Position numbers and translations under genes: made by a program
Shown here: piece after piece, positions 19,983-28,469 of the stretch
How the letters are laid out: each line of letters begins with the position of its first letter
Position numbering within the stretch: position 1 is the stretch's first letter
Notes under the pieces: generated by a model
What the model saw: the letters and a program-made list of their open reading frames with translations, nothing else
Databases searched by the model: none
Told to the model about the DNA's origin: nothing
Assembly: GCA_008011715.2 (NCBI GenBank)
Contig: CP136508.1
Location: 744,001 to 808,000 of the forward strand
Direction: 5' to 3'
DNA: 64,000 bases
Source: [Empedobacter] haloabium
GTDB taxonomy: Bacteria > Pseudomonadota > Gammaproteobacteria > Burkholderiales > Burkholderiaceae_D

Positions 19983-20624
19983 TCAAGACCGCTTCAATTG
20001 CCCGATAACGCTCGCCACCTTGGTGGTGATGACATCCACCGCCGGATCATTGGCCCCATGCGGCAGGATCACGTCGGCATGGCGCTTGGTCGGCTCGATG
20101 AACTGCTTGTGCATCGGCCGTACCGTTTCCAGGTACTGGTTGACGATGCTCTCCATCGAGCGGCCACGTTCCGCGATGTCGCGCTGCATGCGGCGGATGA
20201 AGCGCACGTCCGGCGCGGTGTCGACGAAGATCTTCAGCGACATCATCTTGCGCAGCTCCGCGTCGTACAAAGCGAACAGGCCCTCGATGACGATGACCGG
20301 CGCCGGCTTGACGGCGATGGTGCGGGTGGAACGGTTGTCGATCGTGAAATCGTACTCGGGCATCGCGATCGTCTCGCCGTTGCGCAGGGCCTGCACGTGC
20401 TGGATCAGCAGCGGCCAGTCGAACGCTTGCGGATGGTCGTAGTTTTGCTTGCGGCGCACTTCGGGAGGGAGATGGGTCTGGTCGCAGTAGTAATCGTCCT
20501 GCATCACGACCGAGACCATGTCGGCGCCGAACGAGGCCAGCACCTGCTGGGACACCGTCGACTTCCCGCTGCCGCTGCCACCGGCGACACCGATGACAAA
20601 GGGGTGAAAAGTATTCTGATTCAT
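19983..20624 (-). CDS. udk: Uridine kinase
   Basis: Phosphorylates uridine and cytidine to UMP and CMP in pyrimidine salvage. The 213-residue protein has the P-loop GGSGSGKST at residues 15-23 and the DDYYCDQTHL and NYDHPQAFDW motifs of the uridine kinase family. The segment VIVIEGLFALYD forms the Walker B region, and arginines in RRMQRDIAERGR are the lid. It is monocistronic and converges with ypfJ. Confidence 0.95.
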   Translation of the reverse strand: MNQNTFHPFVIGVAGGSGSGKSTVSQQVLASFGADMVSVVMQDDYYCDQTHLPPEVRRKQNYDHPQAFDWPLLIQHVQALRNGETIAMPEYDFTIDNRSTRTIAVKPAPVIVIEGLFALYDAELRKMMSLKIFVDTAPDVRFIRRMQRDIAERGRSMESIVNQYLETVRPMHKQFIEPTKRHADVILPHGANDPAVDVITTKVASVIGQLKRS

Positions 20625-20742
20625 CCCCGCATGATACCGGATTACGGTCGCGGCGGCCCGATCGGCGGGGCCGGGCGTGGCTGCGTGAGCCCTTTGACAA
20701 GCTTGCCGCGCCGGCCCAGCGGCCCAGGTTTCCGTGCTTATT

Positions 20743-21288
20743 TCACCATTTGCAACCCGTGTCGGTCACGGTGTCGTACAGCAGTGGTATCAACCGGAGC
20801 GGGTCGAGCGTGGCACCGCCGCTGTACTTCTTGACGCAGTCCTCGCGCCCGGCCTTCCTGATGGCGCGAGCGCCGTCGCTGTCGTCGCGGGCACGAATGC
20901 GTTGCTCGTCCTGCACCCGCTCGAGCGGATCGCGGCGGCGTTTGCGCTCGTATTCGCCCGCTGCCGCACGCATGGCGACCAGGTCGAGCGCCGGCGCCGC
21001 TTGCTCGGCAGCCGGCGTGGCGGGTGCCGGAACGGGAGACGGTGCCGGCGAGACCACCGCGGCAGGCTGGCGCCGAGTGGCTACTGGCGTGGTGCGTGCC
21101 TTGGCCGGCGGCGCCGGCGGCGGCTCGGCCGCCTCGGTCCGCGGCCGCGGCGGCGCCACCAGCATCAAGTCCGCATACACCACCTGTTCCGCAGCGGGCA
21201 ACTCGACGCCACTGCGCGCCAACAACAGCGCCAGCCCGGCGTGCAGGCCGGCCAGTGCCAGCAGCAAGGCATGGCGCCGCGGCGCCAT
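20743..21288 (-). CDS. Membrane-anchored proline-rich protein of unknown function
   Basis: A 181-residue protein with an N-terminal hydrophobic segment (residues about 7-25), then a TonB-like proline-alanine-rich stretch (about 45-95). A charged, Arg-rich part follows, and a C-terminal tail has two cysteines (EDCVKKY and DTGCKW), perhaps disulphide-bonded in the periplasm. No TonB C-terminal domain is present, so TonB activity is unlikely. Its start overlaps the stop of the OsmC gene (ATGA, 21286-21290), so translation is coupled. Confidence 0.75.
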   Translation of the reverse strand: MAPRRHALLLALAGLHAGLALLLARSGVELPAAEQVVYADLMLVAPPRPRTEAAEPPPAPPAKARTTPVATRRQPAAVVSPAPSPVPAPATPAAEQAAPALDLVAMRAAAGEYERKRRRDPLERVQDEQRIRARDDSDGARAIRKAGREDCVKKYSGGATLDPLRLIPLLYDTVTDTGCKW

Positions 21289-21710
21289 CAGACTTCGACG
21301 ATCTCGATGCTGTGCGTGATCTCGGCCGTCTTGGCCAGCATGATGCTGGCCGAGCAGTATTTGTCGTGCGACAGGGTAACCGCCCGCTCCACCGCTTCCG
21401 GCTTCAGGTCGCGACCGGTGACGACGAAGTGGAAGTTAATCTTGGTGAAGACCTTCGGCTCCGTCTCGGCACGCTCGGCCTGCAAGGTGACGTCGCAGCC
21501 GCGCACGTCCGCGCGGCCCTTCTTCAGGATCAGGACCACGTCGTAGGCGGTGCAGCCGCCGGTGCCCAGCAGGACCATTTCCATCGGCCGCGGCGCCAGG
21601 TTGTGGCCGCCGCCCTCGGGCGCGCCGTCCATCGCGACCATGTGGCCGGAGCCGGTCTGCGCACGAAAACTCATGCCCGACGGGCCATTCCAGCTGACTT
21701 TTACTTCCAT
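21288..21710 (-). CDS. OsmC family protein
   Basis: A 140-residue OsmC/Ohr-fold protein; the family reduces organic hydroperoxides with paired cysteines. The two cysteine regions are GGCTAYDVVLIL (first Cys about 54) and DKYCSASIML (second about 118), the arrangement of the OsmC subgroup. ARPMEMVLLG-type residues precede the first cysteine, as usual. It is cytoplasmic. Which subfamily it belongs to (OsmC, Ohr or YhfA) cannot be decided by eye; YhfA-like is likely from its length. Confidence 0.92.
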   Translation of the reverse strand: MEVKVSWNGPSGMSFRAQTGSGHMVAMDGAPEGGGHNLAPRPMEMVLLGTGGCTAYDVVLILKKGRADVRGCDVTLQAERAETEPKVFTKINFHFVVTGRDLKPEAVERAVTLSHDKYCSASIMLAKTAEITHSIEIVEV

Positions 21711-21756
21711 TGCTTTTCTCCGCTTCGGTATTGATACGTCGATTGTATGCCAGCCT

Positions 21757-22947
21757 TCAGATCGCCATCAGGTAGCGGTCGCTTTTCATCCGCCGCACCG
21801 TGAAGCCGACGCACAGCAGCGCCAGCAGCAGGCTGGCGCCGAAGGTCAGCGCGAACGGCAGCACCCCCACGCTCTGGCCCTTGGCCAGCTCGCGCAACAG
21901 CGTCTGGTGCGACAGCACCGGCACCAGGTACATCCAGGTGGCCGTGGTCAGGTTCATCATCGGCACCACGATGACCGGCACCATCGGGATCATGATGGCG
22001 AAGCTGGCCGTCGTCTGCGCTTCCTTGAACGTTTTGGCGTTGATCGCCAGCGCGATCTCGAGGGCCGCCGCGAACAGCGGCAGGGACAATGCCGTGACGC
22101 AGACGGTCGCGAGGTCGAGCCACGACAGCCGCCACGACATGCCGATTTCCTCCAGCGGCAGCCATTTCAGCACGCCGTGCGCGATGGCGAGCTCCAGGGT
22201 CAGGCCAACGATGGACAGCAGCGCGGCCGCCAGCCACTTGCCCAGCACCAGGTCGAGCGGGCGGGCCGGCTGCGCCAGCAGTACTTCCAGCGAGCGCCGT
22301 TCCCGTTCGCCGGCGGTGCTGTCGACGGCGGTGCTGAGGCAAAAGAAGAATGCCGGGATAAAGAACATGCCCAGCATTGTGCCGATGACGGAGGCCGAGC
22401 GCGACGCGCTGGTGCCGGTGTCGTACTTCTGCAGCTGCACCGGATACAGCGTGGCGGGCGAGACGCCATGGGCCAGCAGGCGCGCGCCGGCGATGGTATT
22501 GCCGTAGCTGCGTACCACGTGCTCGATGTCCCCGACCTTGCGGCCGTTGGCGGAAGCCGAGTCGTACCACAGCTCGACGCGAGCCGGCCGCATGTTGCGG
22601 TAGTCGTCGCCGTAGCTCTCCGACAGGCGCAGCACGGCCGCCGTCTTCTGGCTGCGCAGCAGCGCCGCGATCTGCTCCTGCGTCATCGCGTCCACGGCGT
22701 GGATGGTGACGTTCTTCTGCTTCAGTTGCGTCATCAAGGTGGGCGCGCGCGCCGCGCCGATCACGGTCAGCTCGATGCCTTCCTTTTCCGGCTTGGTCGC
22801 GCGGCTGATCTGCTGCTGCAGCACGCCGGCCACCAGCATCGGATACATCAGCACGAACAGCAGCACCAGGCCCATGGCGCGGCGGTCGCGCACCGTCTCG
22901 CGCAATTCCTTCAGCAGCACGACGATAAAGGGTGGCCGCGCGCTCAT
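21757..22947 (-). CDS. ABC-2 type exporter permease
   Basis: An inner-membrane permease of 396 residues. One membrane segment near the N-terminus (about 24-44) is followed by a large extracytoplasmic domain (about 45-185). A cluster of five or six segments then runs to the end, the layout of NatB/YhaP-type Na+ or drug exporters. The start ATG (22945-22947) overlaps the stop of the ATPase gene by ATGA, so the two form a coupled pair. The substrate is unknown. Confidence 0.93.
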   Translation of the reverse strand: MSARPPFIVVLLKELRETVRDRRAMGLVLLFVLMYPMLVAGVLQQQISRATKPEKEGIELTVIGAARAPTLMTQLKQKNVTIHAVDAMTQEQIAALLRSQKTAAVLRLSESYGDDYRNMRPARVELWYDSASANGRKVGDIEHVVRSYGNTIAGARLLAHGVSPATLYPVQLQKYDTGTSASRSASVIGTMLGMFFIPAFFFCLSTAVDSTAGERERRSLEVLLAQPARPLDLVLGKWLAAALLSIVGLTLELAIAHGVLKWLPLEEIGMSWRLSWLDLATVCVTALSLPLFAAALEIALAINAKTFKEAQTTASFAIMIPMVPVIVVPMMNLTTATWMYLVPVLSHQTLLRELAKGQSVGVLPFALTFGASLLLALLCVGFTVRRMKSDRYLMAI

Positions 22948-23678
22948 ACGGAGATCCCTTCCTCGGTGCCGACCAGCTTGACGAAGGCGTCCTCCAGGCT
23001 GGCGATGCCGGTACGCTCGCACAGCGATTGCGGCGTGCCCTGCGCCACCGTGCGGCCGTTGGCGATGACGATGACGTCGTCGCAGGAACTGGTCACCTCC
23101 TGCATCACGTGGGTGGCCATGATGACGCAGCAGCCGTCGGCCCGCAGCGCGGCCAGCGCGCGCCGCAGCGCCCGCGTGCTCATCACGTCCAGGCCGCGGC
23201 TCGGTTCGTCCAGCAGCAGGTTGCGCGGCCGGTGCAGCAGCGTGCGCGCCAGCGCCACCTTGATGCGCTGGCCCTGGCTGAAGCCTTTCGAGCGGCGCTC
23301 CAGGATGTCGTCCAGTGCCAGCAGTTCCGTCACCTCGTCGATGCGGCGGGCCAGGTCGGCGTTGTTCATGCCATTGAGTTCGCCGAAGTAGCGCAGGTAT
23401 TCGCGCGTGGTCAGCTTTTCGTACAGCCCGAACTGGTCGGTCAGGAAGCCGATGCTGCGCCTGACCGTCATCGGGTCGCGGCCCGGGTCGACGCCATCGA
23501 CGGCGATGTGGCCGGCGTCGCGCCGCAACAGGCCGACCAGCATGCGCAGCAGGGTGGTCTTGCCGGCGCCGTTGGGGCCCAGCAGGGCGGTGACCTGGCC
23601 GTCGCGCGCCGTGAACGAGGCACCGGCCAGGGCCTGCACCTTGCCGAAGTGCTTGGTGACGTCGTGGATGTCGATCAT
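22944..23678 (-). CDS. ABC transporter ATP-binding protein, NatA-like
   Basis: The ATPase of the exporter pair, 244 residues. Walker A GPNGAGKTT is at 34-42, the signature FSQGQRIKVALAR at about 140, Walker B LLLDEPSRGLDV and the H-loop in IMATHVMQEV. The signature has Q in place of the second G (FSQGQ), a known variant in NatA-type proteins. It overlaps both neighbours by ATGA: the peptidase gene upstream and the permease downstream. This makes a tight three-gene operon. Confidence 0.95.
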   Translation of the reverse strand: MIDIHDVTKHFGKVQALAGASFTARDGQVTALLGPNGAGKTTLLRMLVGLLRRDAGHIAVDGVDPGRDPMTVRRSIGFLTDQFGLYEKLTTREYLRYFGELNGMNNADLARRIDEVTELLALDDILERRSKGFSQGQRIKVALARTLLHRPRNLLLDEPSRGLDVMSTRALRRALAALRADGCCVIMATHVMQEVTSSCDDVIVIANGRTVAQGTPQSLCERTGIASLEDAFVKLVGTEEGISV

Positions 23679-25096
23679 GGCTGCGGTCCTGCGCTGTCGA
23701 GCTGGAAGGTGGGGGCGGGGATCTCGGCCAGGCAGGCGCCATCGACGCGCCGCGTCGGCTGGTCGAGGAATTCGCGCAGCAGGCGCGGCACGCAGCCCAG
23801 CGTGGAGACGATGTGGCCGCCGTTGGCGACGACCAGGTGTTGGGCCGCCTTCATCGATTTCATCGCCGCCTCGGCGCGGCGCGGCGGCGTGACAGGGTCT
23901 TGCGCGCCGGACAGCAGCAAGGTGGGCGCCGCGATCATGCTGGGCGCGGGGTAGCTGACGGGCTTGACGTTGACGGCCGGGCACAGCGCCGCCAGTTGCG
24001 TCACCTGTGGCGCGCCCAGGAACGAGCCGCGCGTGTCCTCGGCCACCAGCTGCGGCGTCAGCCGCGGGAAGTCCTCGGCGCACACGACGGCCAGGTACAG
24101 CGGGCCGGACATGCTGCCGTCGGCCGATAGATCGGTATCGCGGTTGCTGCGCGCGACGAACGGCTCCCAGCGGCCGTTGTAGGCACTGTGGATCAGGAAG
24201 GGCAGGCTGTAGGCGTCCGCCTGCGCGTACAGCACCCGGTGCACGGTGGCGGCAAAGCGCCGGCTGCTGATCTGCACGGGGCGCACGACGGTGGTGCGTG
24301 GATCGGCCATCGTCACCGTCAACGGGCCTTGCGCCAACTTGGCCGAGAGGCTGGCGAATTCGGCGCGCAAAGCGGGGAAGGTGCGCTTGCAGGCCGCGTT
24401 GGCCTCGCACTGGCGGAACGTGGCCTCCAGCGCGGCCTGGGCATCGCGGCCGCCGGCGGGGATGACCTGGTCGGGCGCCGCCACGCCGTCCAGCACCAGG
24501 GCGCGCACGCTGGCGGGATACAGGCGGGCATAGTGCTGCGCCAGGCGGGTGCCATACGACGCGCCCCAGACGTTGACCTGGCGATAGCCCAGCGCCTGGC
24601 GAACGCGTTCGATGTCGCGCGCCGCGGCGTCGGTGCTGTACTGGCTGTAGGGCGCGCCGAGCTTTTCGACGCAGCGGCGGGCATCGGCGTCCAGCTGCTC
24701 TTCCGTCATGGTGTCGATGTCGGGCGGTGTCTTGCAATCGAGCTTGCCGGACAGGCCGGTGCCGCGCTGGTCGATCAGGACGATGTCGCGGGTGGCGCGC
24801 ACGCGGCGCAGGGCGGCTTCCAGGATCGGCAGGATGTCGCTGCCGGCCTGGCCCGGCCCGCCGGCCAGCACGAACAGCGGATCCGGCCGCGCCGCCTCGC
24901 GGTACGCCGGCGCCACGGTGGCGTGGATGGCAATGGTCTTGCCGGGCTGGCGGTAGTCGAGCGGCACGGTCACGGTAAAGCAGCGCAGTGCCTCCTCGGC
25001 ACCGGGCAGGTGGCAGGTGCGGCCGGGCGGGGCGGCCAGTACGGCCAGCGGCGCCACCAGCAGCGCGGCTGGCAGCAAAGATCGGATTTTCCTCAC
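23675..25096 (-). CDS. Secreted alpha/beta-hydrolase, S33 tripeptidyl aminopeptidase-like
   Basis: A 473-residue exported hydrolase with a signal peptide (MRKIRSLLPAALLVAPLAVLAA). The core motif FVLAGGPGQAGSD and the nucleophile elbow GASYG in VNVWGASYGTRLAQHY indicate a serine hydrolase of the proline iminopeptidase/tripeptidyl aminopeptidase group. The Asp (GAQDPVTPP) and His (NGGHIVS) of the triad are present. Six or more cysteines suggest disulphides. It is the first gene of an operon with an ABC exporter, so it may act on the exported product, but this is inference. Confidence 0.9.
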   Translation of the reverse strand: MRKIRSLLPAALLVAPLAVLAAPPGRTCHLPGAEEALRCFTVTVPLDYRQPGKTIAIHATVAPAYREAARPDPLFVLAGGPGQAGSDILPILEAALRRVRATRDIVLIDQRGTGLSGKLDCKTPPDIDTMTEEQLDADARRCVEKLGAPYSQYSTDAAARDIERVRQALGYRQVNVWGASYGTRLAQHYARLYPASVRALVLDGVAAPDQVIPAGGRDAQAALEATFRQCEANAACKRTFPALRAEFASLSAKLAQGPLTVTMADPRTTVVRPVQISSRRFAATVHRVLYAQADAYSLPFLIHSAYNGRWEPFVARSNRDTDLSADGSMSGPLYLAVVCAEDFPRLTPQLVAEDTRGSFLGAPQVTQLAALCPAVNVKPVSYPAPSMIAAPTLLLSGAQDPVTPPRRAEAAMKSMKAAQHLVVANGGHIVSTLGCVPRLLREFLDQPTRRVDGACLAEIPAPTFQLDSAGPQP

Positions 25097-25196
25097 GGTG
25101 CCCTCGGCAATAGCAATCGGGCAATACTAGCGTTCCGGCACCGTTCCGGCAACCGCGCCTGTGCCTGCCTGTGCCTGCCGGTAGCCAAGGCCGGGC

Positions 25197-25226
25197 TTGA
25201 CCAGGAATTACGCGGCAGGCTATAAT
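25197..25226 (+). promoter_or_regulatory. Promoter of the rplM-rpsI operon
   Basis: TTGACC (25197-25202) and TATAAT (25221-25226) are separated by 18 bases, close to the sigma-70 consensus. They leave a leader of about 105 bases before rplM. The leader holds a small GGCGG/CCGCC hairpin and then a T6 run (25310-25315), which could be an attenuator. Confidence 0.75.
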
Positions 25227-25336
25227 CGCCAGCTTTCCGTTCGCTCAGGAAAAGTCAACAACAAGGATGCGTCCGCTGCGGCACCAGGGCGGAACCGCCA
25301 TTTGAGCGTTTTTTATTCTTCATTAGGAAGTCAAAC

Positions 25337-25765
25337 ATGAAAACTTTTTCCGCTAAGGGCCATGAAGTCCAGCGCGACTGGTTCGTGATTGACGCGACGG
25401 ACAAAGTCCTCGGCCGTGTTGCCAGCGAAGTGGCACGCCGACTGCGCGGCAAGCACAAGCCAGAATTTACCCCTCACGTCGACACGGGCGATTTCATCGT
25501 CGTCATCAATGCAGGCAAACTGCGCGTGACCGGTACCAAAGCCACCGAGAAGACGTACTACCGTCACTCGGGCTACCCAGGCGGCATCTACGAAACGAAC
25601 TTCCTGAAAATGCAACAGCGTTTCCCGGGCCGTGCTCTGGAAAAAGCTGTCAAGGGCATGCTGCCAAAAGGCCCGCTGGGCTACGCAATGATCAAGAAGC
25701 TGAAAGTGTACGCCGAAGGTTCGCACCCGCACGCTGCTCAGCAACCTAAAGCACTCGAATTCTAA
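25337..25765 (+). CDS. rplM: 50S ribosomal protein L13
   Basis: An early-assembly protein of the large ribosomal subunit. The 142-residue length and the sequence are standard: [37 protein letters not shown] and [23 protein letters not shown] C-terminal text. AGGAAG lies upstream. It is followed after 9 bases by rpsI, the usual pair. The third-position composition differs slightly from its neighbours (more CTG/CGT), as expected for a highly expressed gene. Confidence 0.99.
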   Translation: MKTFSAKGHEVQRDWFVIDATDKVLGRVASEVARRLRGKHKPEFTPHVDTGDFIVVINAGKLRVTGTKATEKTYYRHSGYPGGIYETNFLKMQQRFPGRALEKAVKGMLPKGPLGYAMIKKLKVYAEGSHPHAAQQPKALEF

Positions 25766-25774
25766 GGAACTGAC

Positions 25775-26167
25775 ATGATCGGTAACTACAACTACGGCAC
25801 CGGCCGTCGCAAGAGTGCAGTGGCTCGTGTGTTCATCAAGGTCGGCACCGGCCAAATCATCGTGAACGGCAAGCCAGCGTCGGAGTACTTCTCCCGCGAA
25901 ACCGGCCTGATGGTCATCCGTCAGCCGCTGGAACTGACCGGCAACGTCGAGCGTTTCGACATCAAGGTCAACGTGCATGGCGGCGGCGAGTCCGGCCAGG
26001 CAGGTGCAGTGCGCCACGGCATCACCCGCGCGCTGATCGACTACGACGCAGGCCTGAAGGGCGATCTGGCACGTGCCGGCTTCGTTACCCGTGACGCCCG
26101 TGAAGTCGAGCGTAAAAAAGTGGGTCTGCGCAAAGCACGTCGCGCAAAGCAGTTCTCGAAGCGTTAA
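25775..26167 (+). CDS. rpsI: 30S ribosomal protein S9
   Basis: A small-subunit protein whose C-terminal tail reaches toward the P-site tRNA. At 130 residues it is standard. It opens [13 protein letters not shown] (residues about 7-19) and ends [17 protein letters not shown], the conserved basic tail with terminal KR. It forms the conserved rplM-rpsI pair, with AAGGAA ahead of the start, and ends at the terminator at 26208. Confidence 0.99.
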   Translation: MIGNYNYGTGRRKSAVARVFIKVGTGQIIVNGKPASEYFSRETGLMVIRQPLELTGNVERFDIKVNVHGGGESGQAGAVRHGITRALIDYDAGLKGDLARAGFVTRDAREVERKKVGLRKARRAKQFSKR

Positions 26168-26207
26168 TTTGCTTCCTGCTCAGCCTGGCTCTGCCGGGCT
26201 GGCCTCG

Positions 26208-26237
26208 AAAAGCCGCTGGTTCGCCCAGCGGCTTTTT
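26208..26237 (+). terminator. Intrinsic terminator of rplM-rpsI
   Basis: AAAAGCCGCTGG (26208-26219) pairs with CCAGCGGCTTTT (26225-26236) around TTCGC, with a T5 run ending at 26237. It lies 41 bases beyond the rpsI stop codon. Confidence 0.9.
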
Positions 26238-26320
26238 GCTTTTTGGATAGGGTAAAACGTCTGTCATCGGACGCTGCTAAAATTCGCATTCACTCACCAT
26301 CTTTCGCAAGGAAAAAGAAC

Positions 26321-27358
26321 ATGATCAAAGTTGGCATCGTTGGCGGCACCGGCTATACCGGAGTGGAACTGCTGCGATTGTTGGCCGTCCATCCCGAAGT
26401 GCAGCTGACGGCCATCACGTCGCGCAAGGAAGATGGCCTGCCGGTGGCCGACATGTATCCTTCCCTGCGCGGCCGCGTCGATATCGCCTTCTCGGCACCC
26501 GATAAAGCCGACCTGACCCAGTGCGACGTGGTGTTCTTTGCCACCCCGCACGGCGTGGCGATGGCGCAGGCGCCGGAGCTGCTGGCCAAGGGCGTCAAGG
26601 TGATCGACCTGGCGGCGGATTTCCGCATCAAGGACCGCGCCGTGTTCGAGAAGACGTACAAGATCGACCATACGGCGCCGGAGCTGCTGGAGCAGGCCGT
26701 GTACGGCCTCGTCGAGCTGAACCGTGAAGAGATCAAGCAGGCGAACCTGATCGCCAATCCGGGCTGCTACCCGACCACGATGCAGATCGGCTACGCGCCG
26801 CTGCTGAAGGCCGGCGTGATCGACGCGGGCCACCTGATCGCCGACTGCAAGTCCGGCGTGTCGGGCGCGGGCCGCAAGGCCGAGATCGGCATCCTGTTCT
26901 CGGAAGCGAGCGACAACTTCAAGGCCTACGGCGTCTCGGGCCACCGCCACACGCCGGAAACGTCGGCCCAGCTGCAGCGCTTCACGGACCAGAAAGTGTC
27001 GCTGATCTTCACGCCGCACCTGGTGCCAATGATCCGCGGCATGCACTCGACCCTGTACGCCAAGCTGACCAGGGACATCAGCAACGAAGAGCTGCAAAAG
27101 CTGTTCGAGGATGCCTACAAGGACGAGCAGTTCGTCGACGTGATGCCGTTCGGCTCGCACCCGGAAACGCGCACGACCAAGGGTTCGAACATGCTGCGCC
27201 TGGCGGTGCACCGTCCGGACGGTGGCGACACCGTCATCGTGCTGGTGGTGCAGGACAACCTGGTCAAGGGGGCATCGGGCCAGGCGGTGCAGTGCATGAA
27301 CCTGATGTTCGGGTTGCAAGAGGATCTGGGCCTGAACACGATAGCCCTGCTGCCATAA
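26321..27358 (+). CDS. argC: N-acetyl-gamma-glutamyl-phosphate reductase
   Basis: The NADPH-dependent third step of arginine synthesis. The 345-residue protein starts [20 protein letters not shown] (Rossmann GxxGxxG), with GGAAAAAG upstream. The catalytic cysteine is Cys149 in NPGCYPTT; the histidine region is GHRHTPE. An upstream in-frame ATG at 26243 overlaps the rpsI terminator region and is rejected as a start. The rpsI-argC-erpA order is typical for betaproteobacteria. Confidence 0.97.
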   Translation: MIKVGIVGGTGYTGVELLRLLAVHPEVQLTAITSRKEDGLPVADMYPSLRGRVDIAFSAPDKADLTQCDVVFFATPHGVAMAQAPELLAKGVKVIDLAADFRIKDRAVFEKTYKIDHTAPELLEQAVYGLVELNREEIKQANLIANPGCYPTTMQIGYAPLLKAGVIDAGHLIADCKSGVSGAGRKAEIGILFSEASDNFKAYGVSGHRHTPETSAQLQRFTDQKVSLIFTPHLVPMIRGMHSTLYAKLTRDISNEELQKLFEDAYKDEQFVDVMPFGSHPETRTTKGSNMLRLAVHRPDGGDTVIVLVVQDNLVKGASGQAVQCMNLMFGLQEDLGLNTIALLP

Positions 27359-27481
27359 GGGACAATACGTGGTTTAAATGCGGCGAAGCAGCCGCATATT
27401 CCCGTCAGAAACGTAGTGGGCCTGAGCGGCAGTCTGTGCAAAGGTCTATAATGGGCCAACGATTTTTAGTAGGAGTTCCAA

Positions 27482-27844
27482 ATGAATGCAGTAGCCGAAG
27501 CACAAGACGTCATCCCGGCACCGATCATCTTCACCGACAGCGCCGCCGAGAAAGTGGCCCAGCTGATCGAAGAAGAGGGCAACCCTGACCTGAAGCTGCG
27601 CGTGTTCGTGCAGGGCGGCGGCTGTTCCGGTTTCCAGTACGGCTTCACGTTCGACGAAATCGTCAACGAAGACGACACGACGATGGTCAAGAACGGCGTG
27701 CAACTGTTGATCGACTCGATGAGCTACCAGTACCTGGTGGGCGCCGAGATCGACTACAAGGACGACCTGGAAGGCGCGCAATTCGTCATCAAGAACCCGC
27801 AAGCCAGTTCGACCTGCGGTTGCGGTTCGTCGTTCTCCGTATAA
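27482..27844 (+). CDS. erpA: Iron-sulfur cluster insertion protein ErpA
   Basis: An A-type carrier that delivers Fe-S clusters to apoproteins. The 120-residue protein has the three cluster cysteines, Cys48 ([10 protein letters not shown]), Cys112 and Cys114 ([11 protein letters not shown]). AGGAG lies 8 bases ahead of the start, and TATAAT at 27447-27452 is a likely -10. It is probably monocistronic, since a terminator follows. Confidence 0.97.
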   Translation: MNAVAEAQDVIPAPIIFTDSAAEKVAQLIEEEGNPDLKLRVFVQGGGCSGFQYGFTFDEIVNEDDTTMVKNGVQLLIDSMSYQYLVGAEIDYKDDLEGAQFVIKNPQASSTCGCGSSFSV

Positions 27845-27862
27845 TCGGCACGACGCAATGAC

Positions 27863-27895
27863 AACGGCGGCCAGCGCAAGCTGGCCGCCGTTTTT
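27863..27895 (+). terminator. Intrinsic terminator of erpA
   Basis: AACGGCGGCCAGC (27863-27875) pairs with GCTGGCCGCCGTT (27880-27892) around GCAA, with T5 at 27891-27895. It starts 19 bases after the erpA stop. Confidence 0.92.
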
Positions 27896-27956
27896 CGTTT
27901 ACCGCGGAAATCCGGGACTGTCCCGGAAATCGGGCAGTATGAGACCCCAGGTTTCC

Positions 27957-28364
27957 TCAGGCGGCAGCCAGCCGTTCGCCAGCGGCCCGCGCCTCGAAAC
28001 GCTCCCACAAGCGGTCGTGATAAGGCAGGGCCACCACGTTCAGGATCGGCTCCAGGACGGCCGCCAGGCCACCCAATGCCAGCGAGCCCGTGGCCCAGTA
28101 CATGACGGCCATTGCAACGATCATGTGAAAGCCCGTCTGGCTCAGCTTTTCGGCCGCCAGCACGGCCGTGGCGTAGCGCCCGGCACGCGCGCGCAGCCGC
28201 TGCCAGAAGCCCTCATGCAGCGGCAGCAGCGCCACGTTGATGACAGGCTCGATGATCGCCGCCAGGCCGCCGAAGGCCAGCGAACCCGTCATCACGTACA
28301 TCAGCCCGAACGCGAGCGTCATATGGGTCGCTACCTGGCTAAGTTTTTTTGCTGCGATGATCAT
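27957..28364 (-). CDS. DUF2061 protein with an internal duplication
   Basis: A 135-residue membrane protein built of two tandem copies of the same unit. The first runs from KKLSQVATHMTLAFGLMYVM to INVALLPLHEGFW, the second from EKLSQTGFHMIVAMAVMYWA to LNVVALPYHDRLW. Each copy has two hydrophobic segments and ends in a LPxH-W motif, the DUF2061 pattern. The function of DUF2061 is unknown. The gene stands alone, converging with erpA. Confidence 0.88.
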   Translation of the reverse strand: MIIAAKKLSQVATHMTLAFGLMYVMTGSLAFGGLAAIIEPVINVALLPLHEGFWQRLRARAGRYATAVLAAEKLSQTGFHMIVAMAVMYWATGSLALGGLAAVLEPILNVVALPYHDRLWERFEARAAGERLAAA

Positions 28365-28469
28365 CTTGGCTGCCTCTTCAGTGGATACCGTTGAGGCAAA
28401 TGATAACGATTCTCGTTCCGATATGTAAATTGATTGTCGTGAAATGTGCGATTGAAATTATCTATCGAC

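Noticed and set aside
20743..21288. A TonB protein
   Set aside because: The proline-rich middle is similar, but the conserved C-terminal TonB domain is missing.
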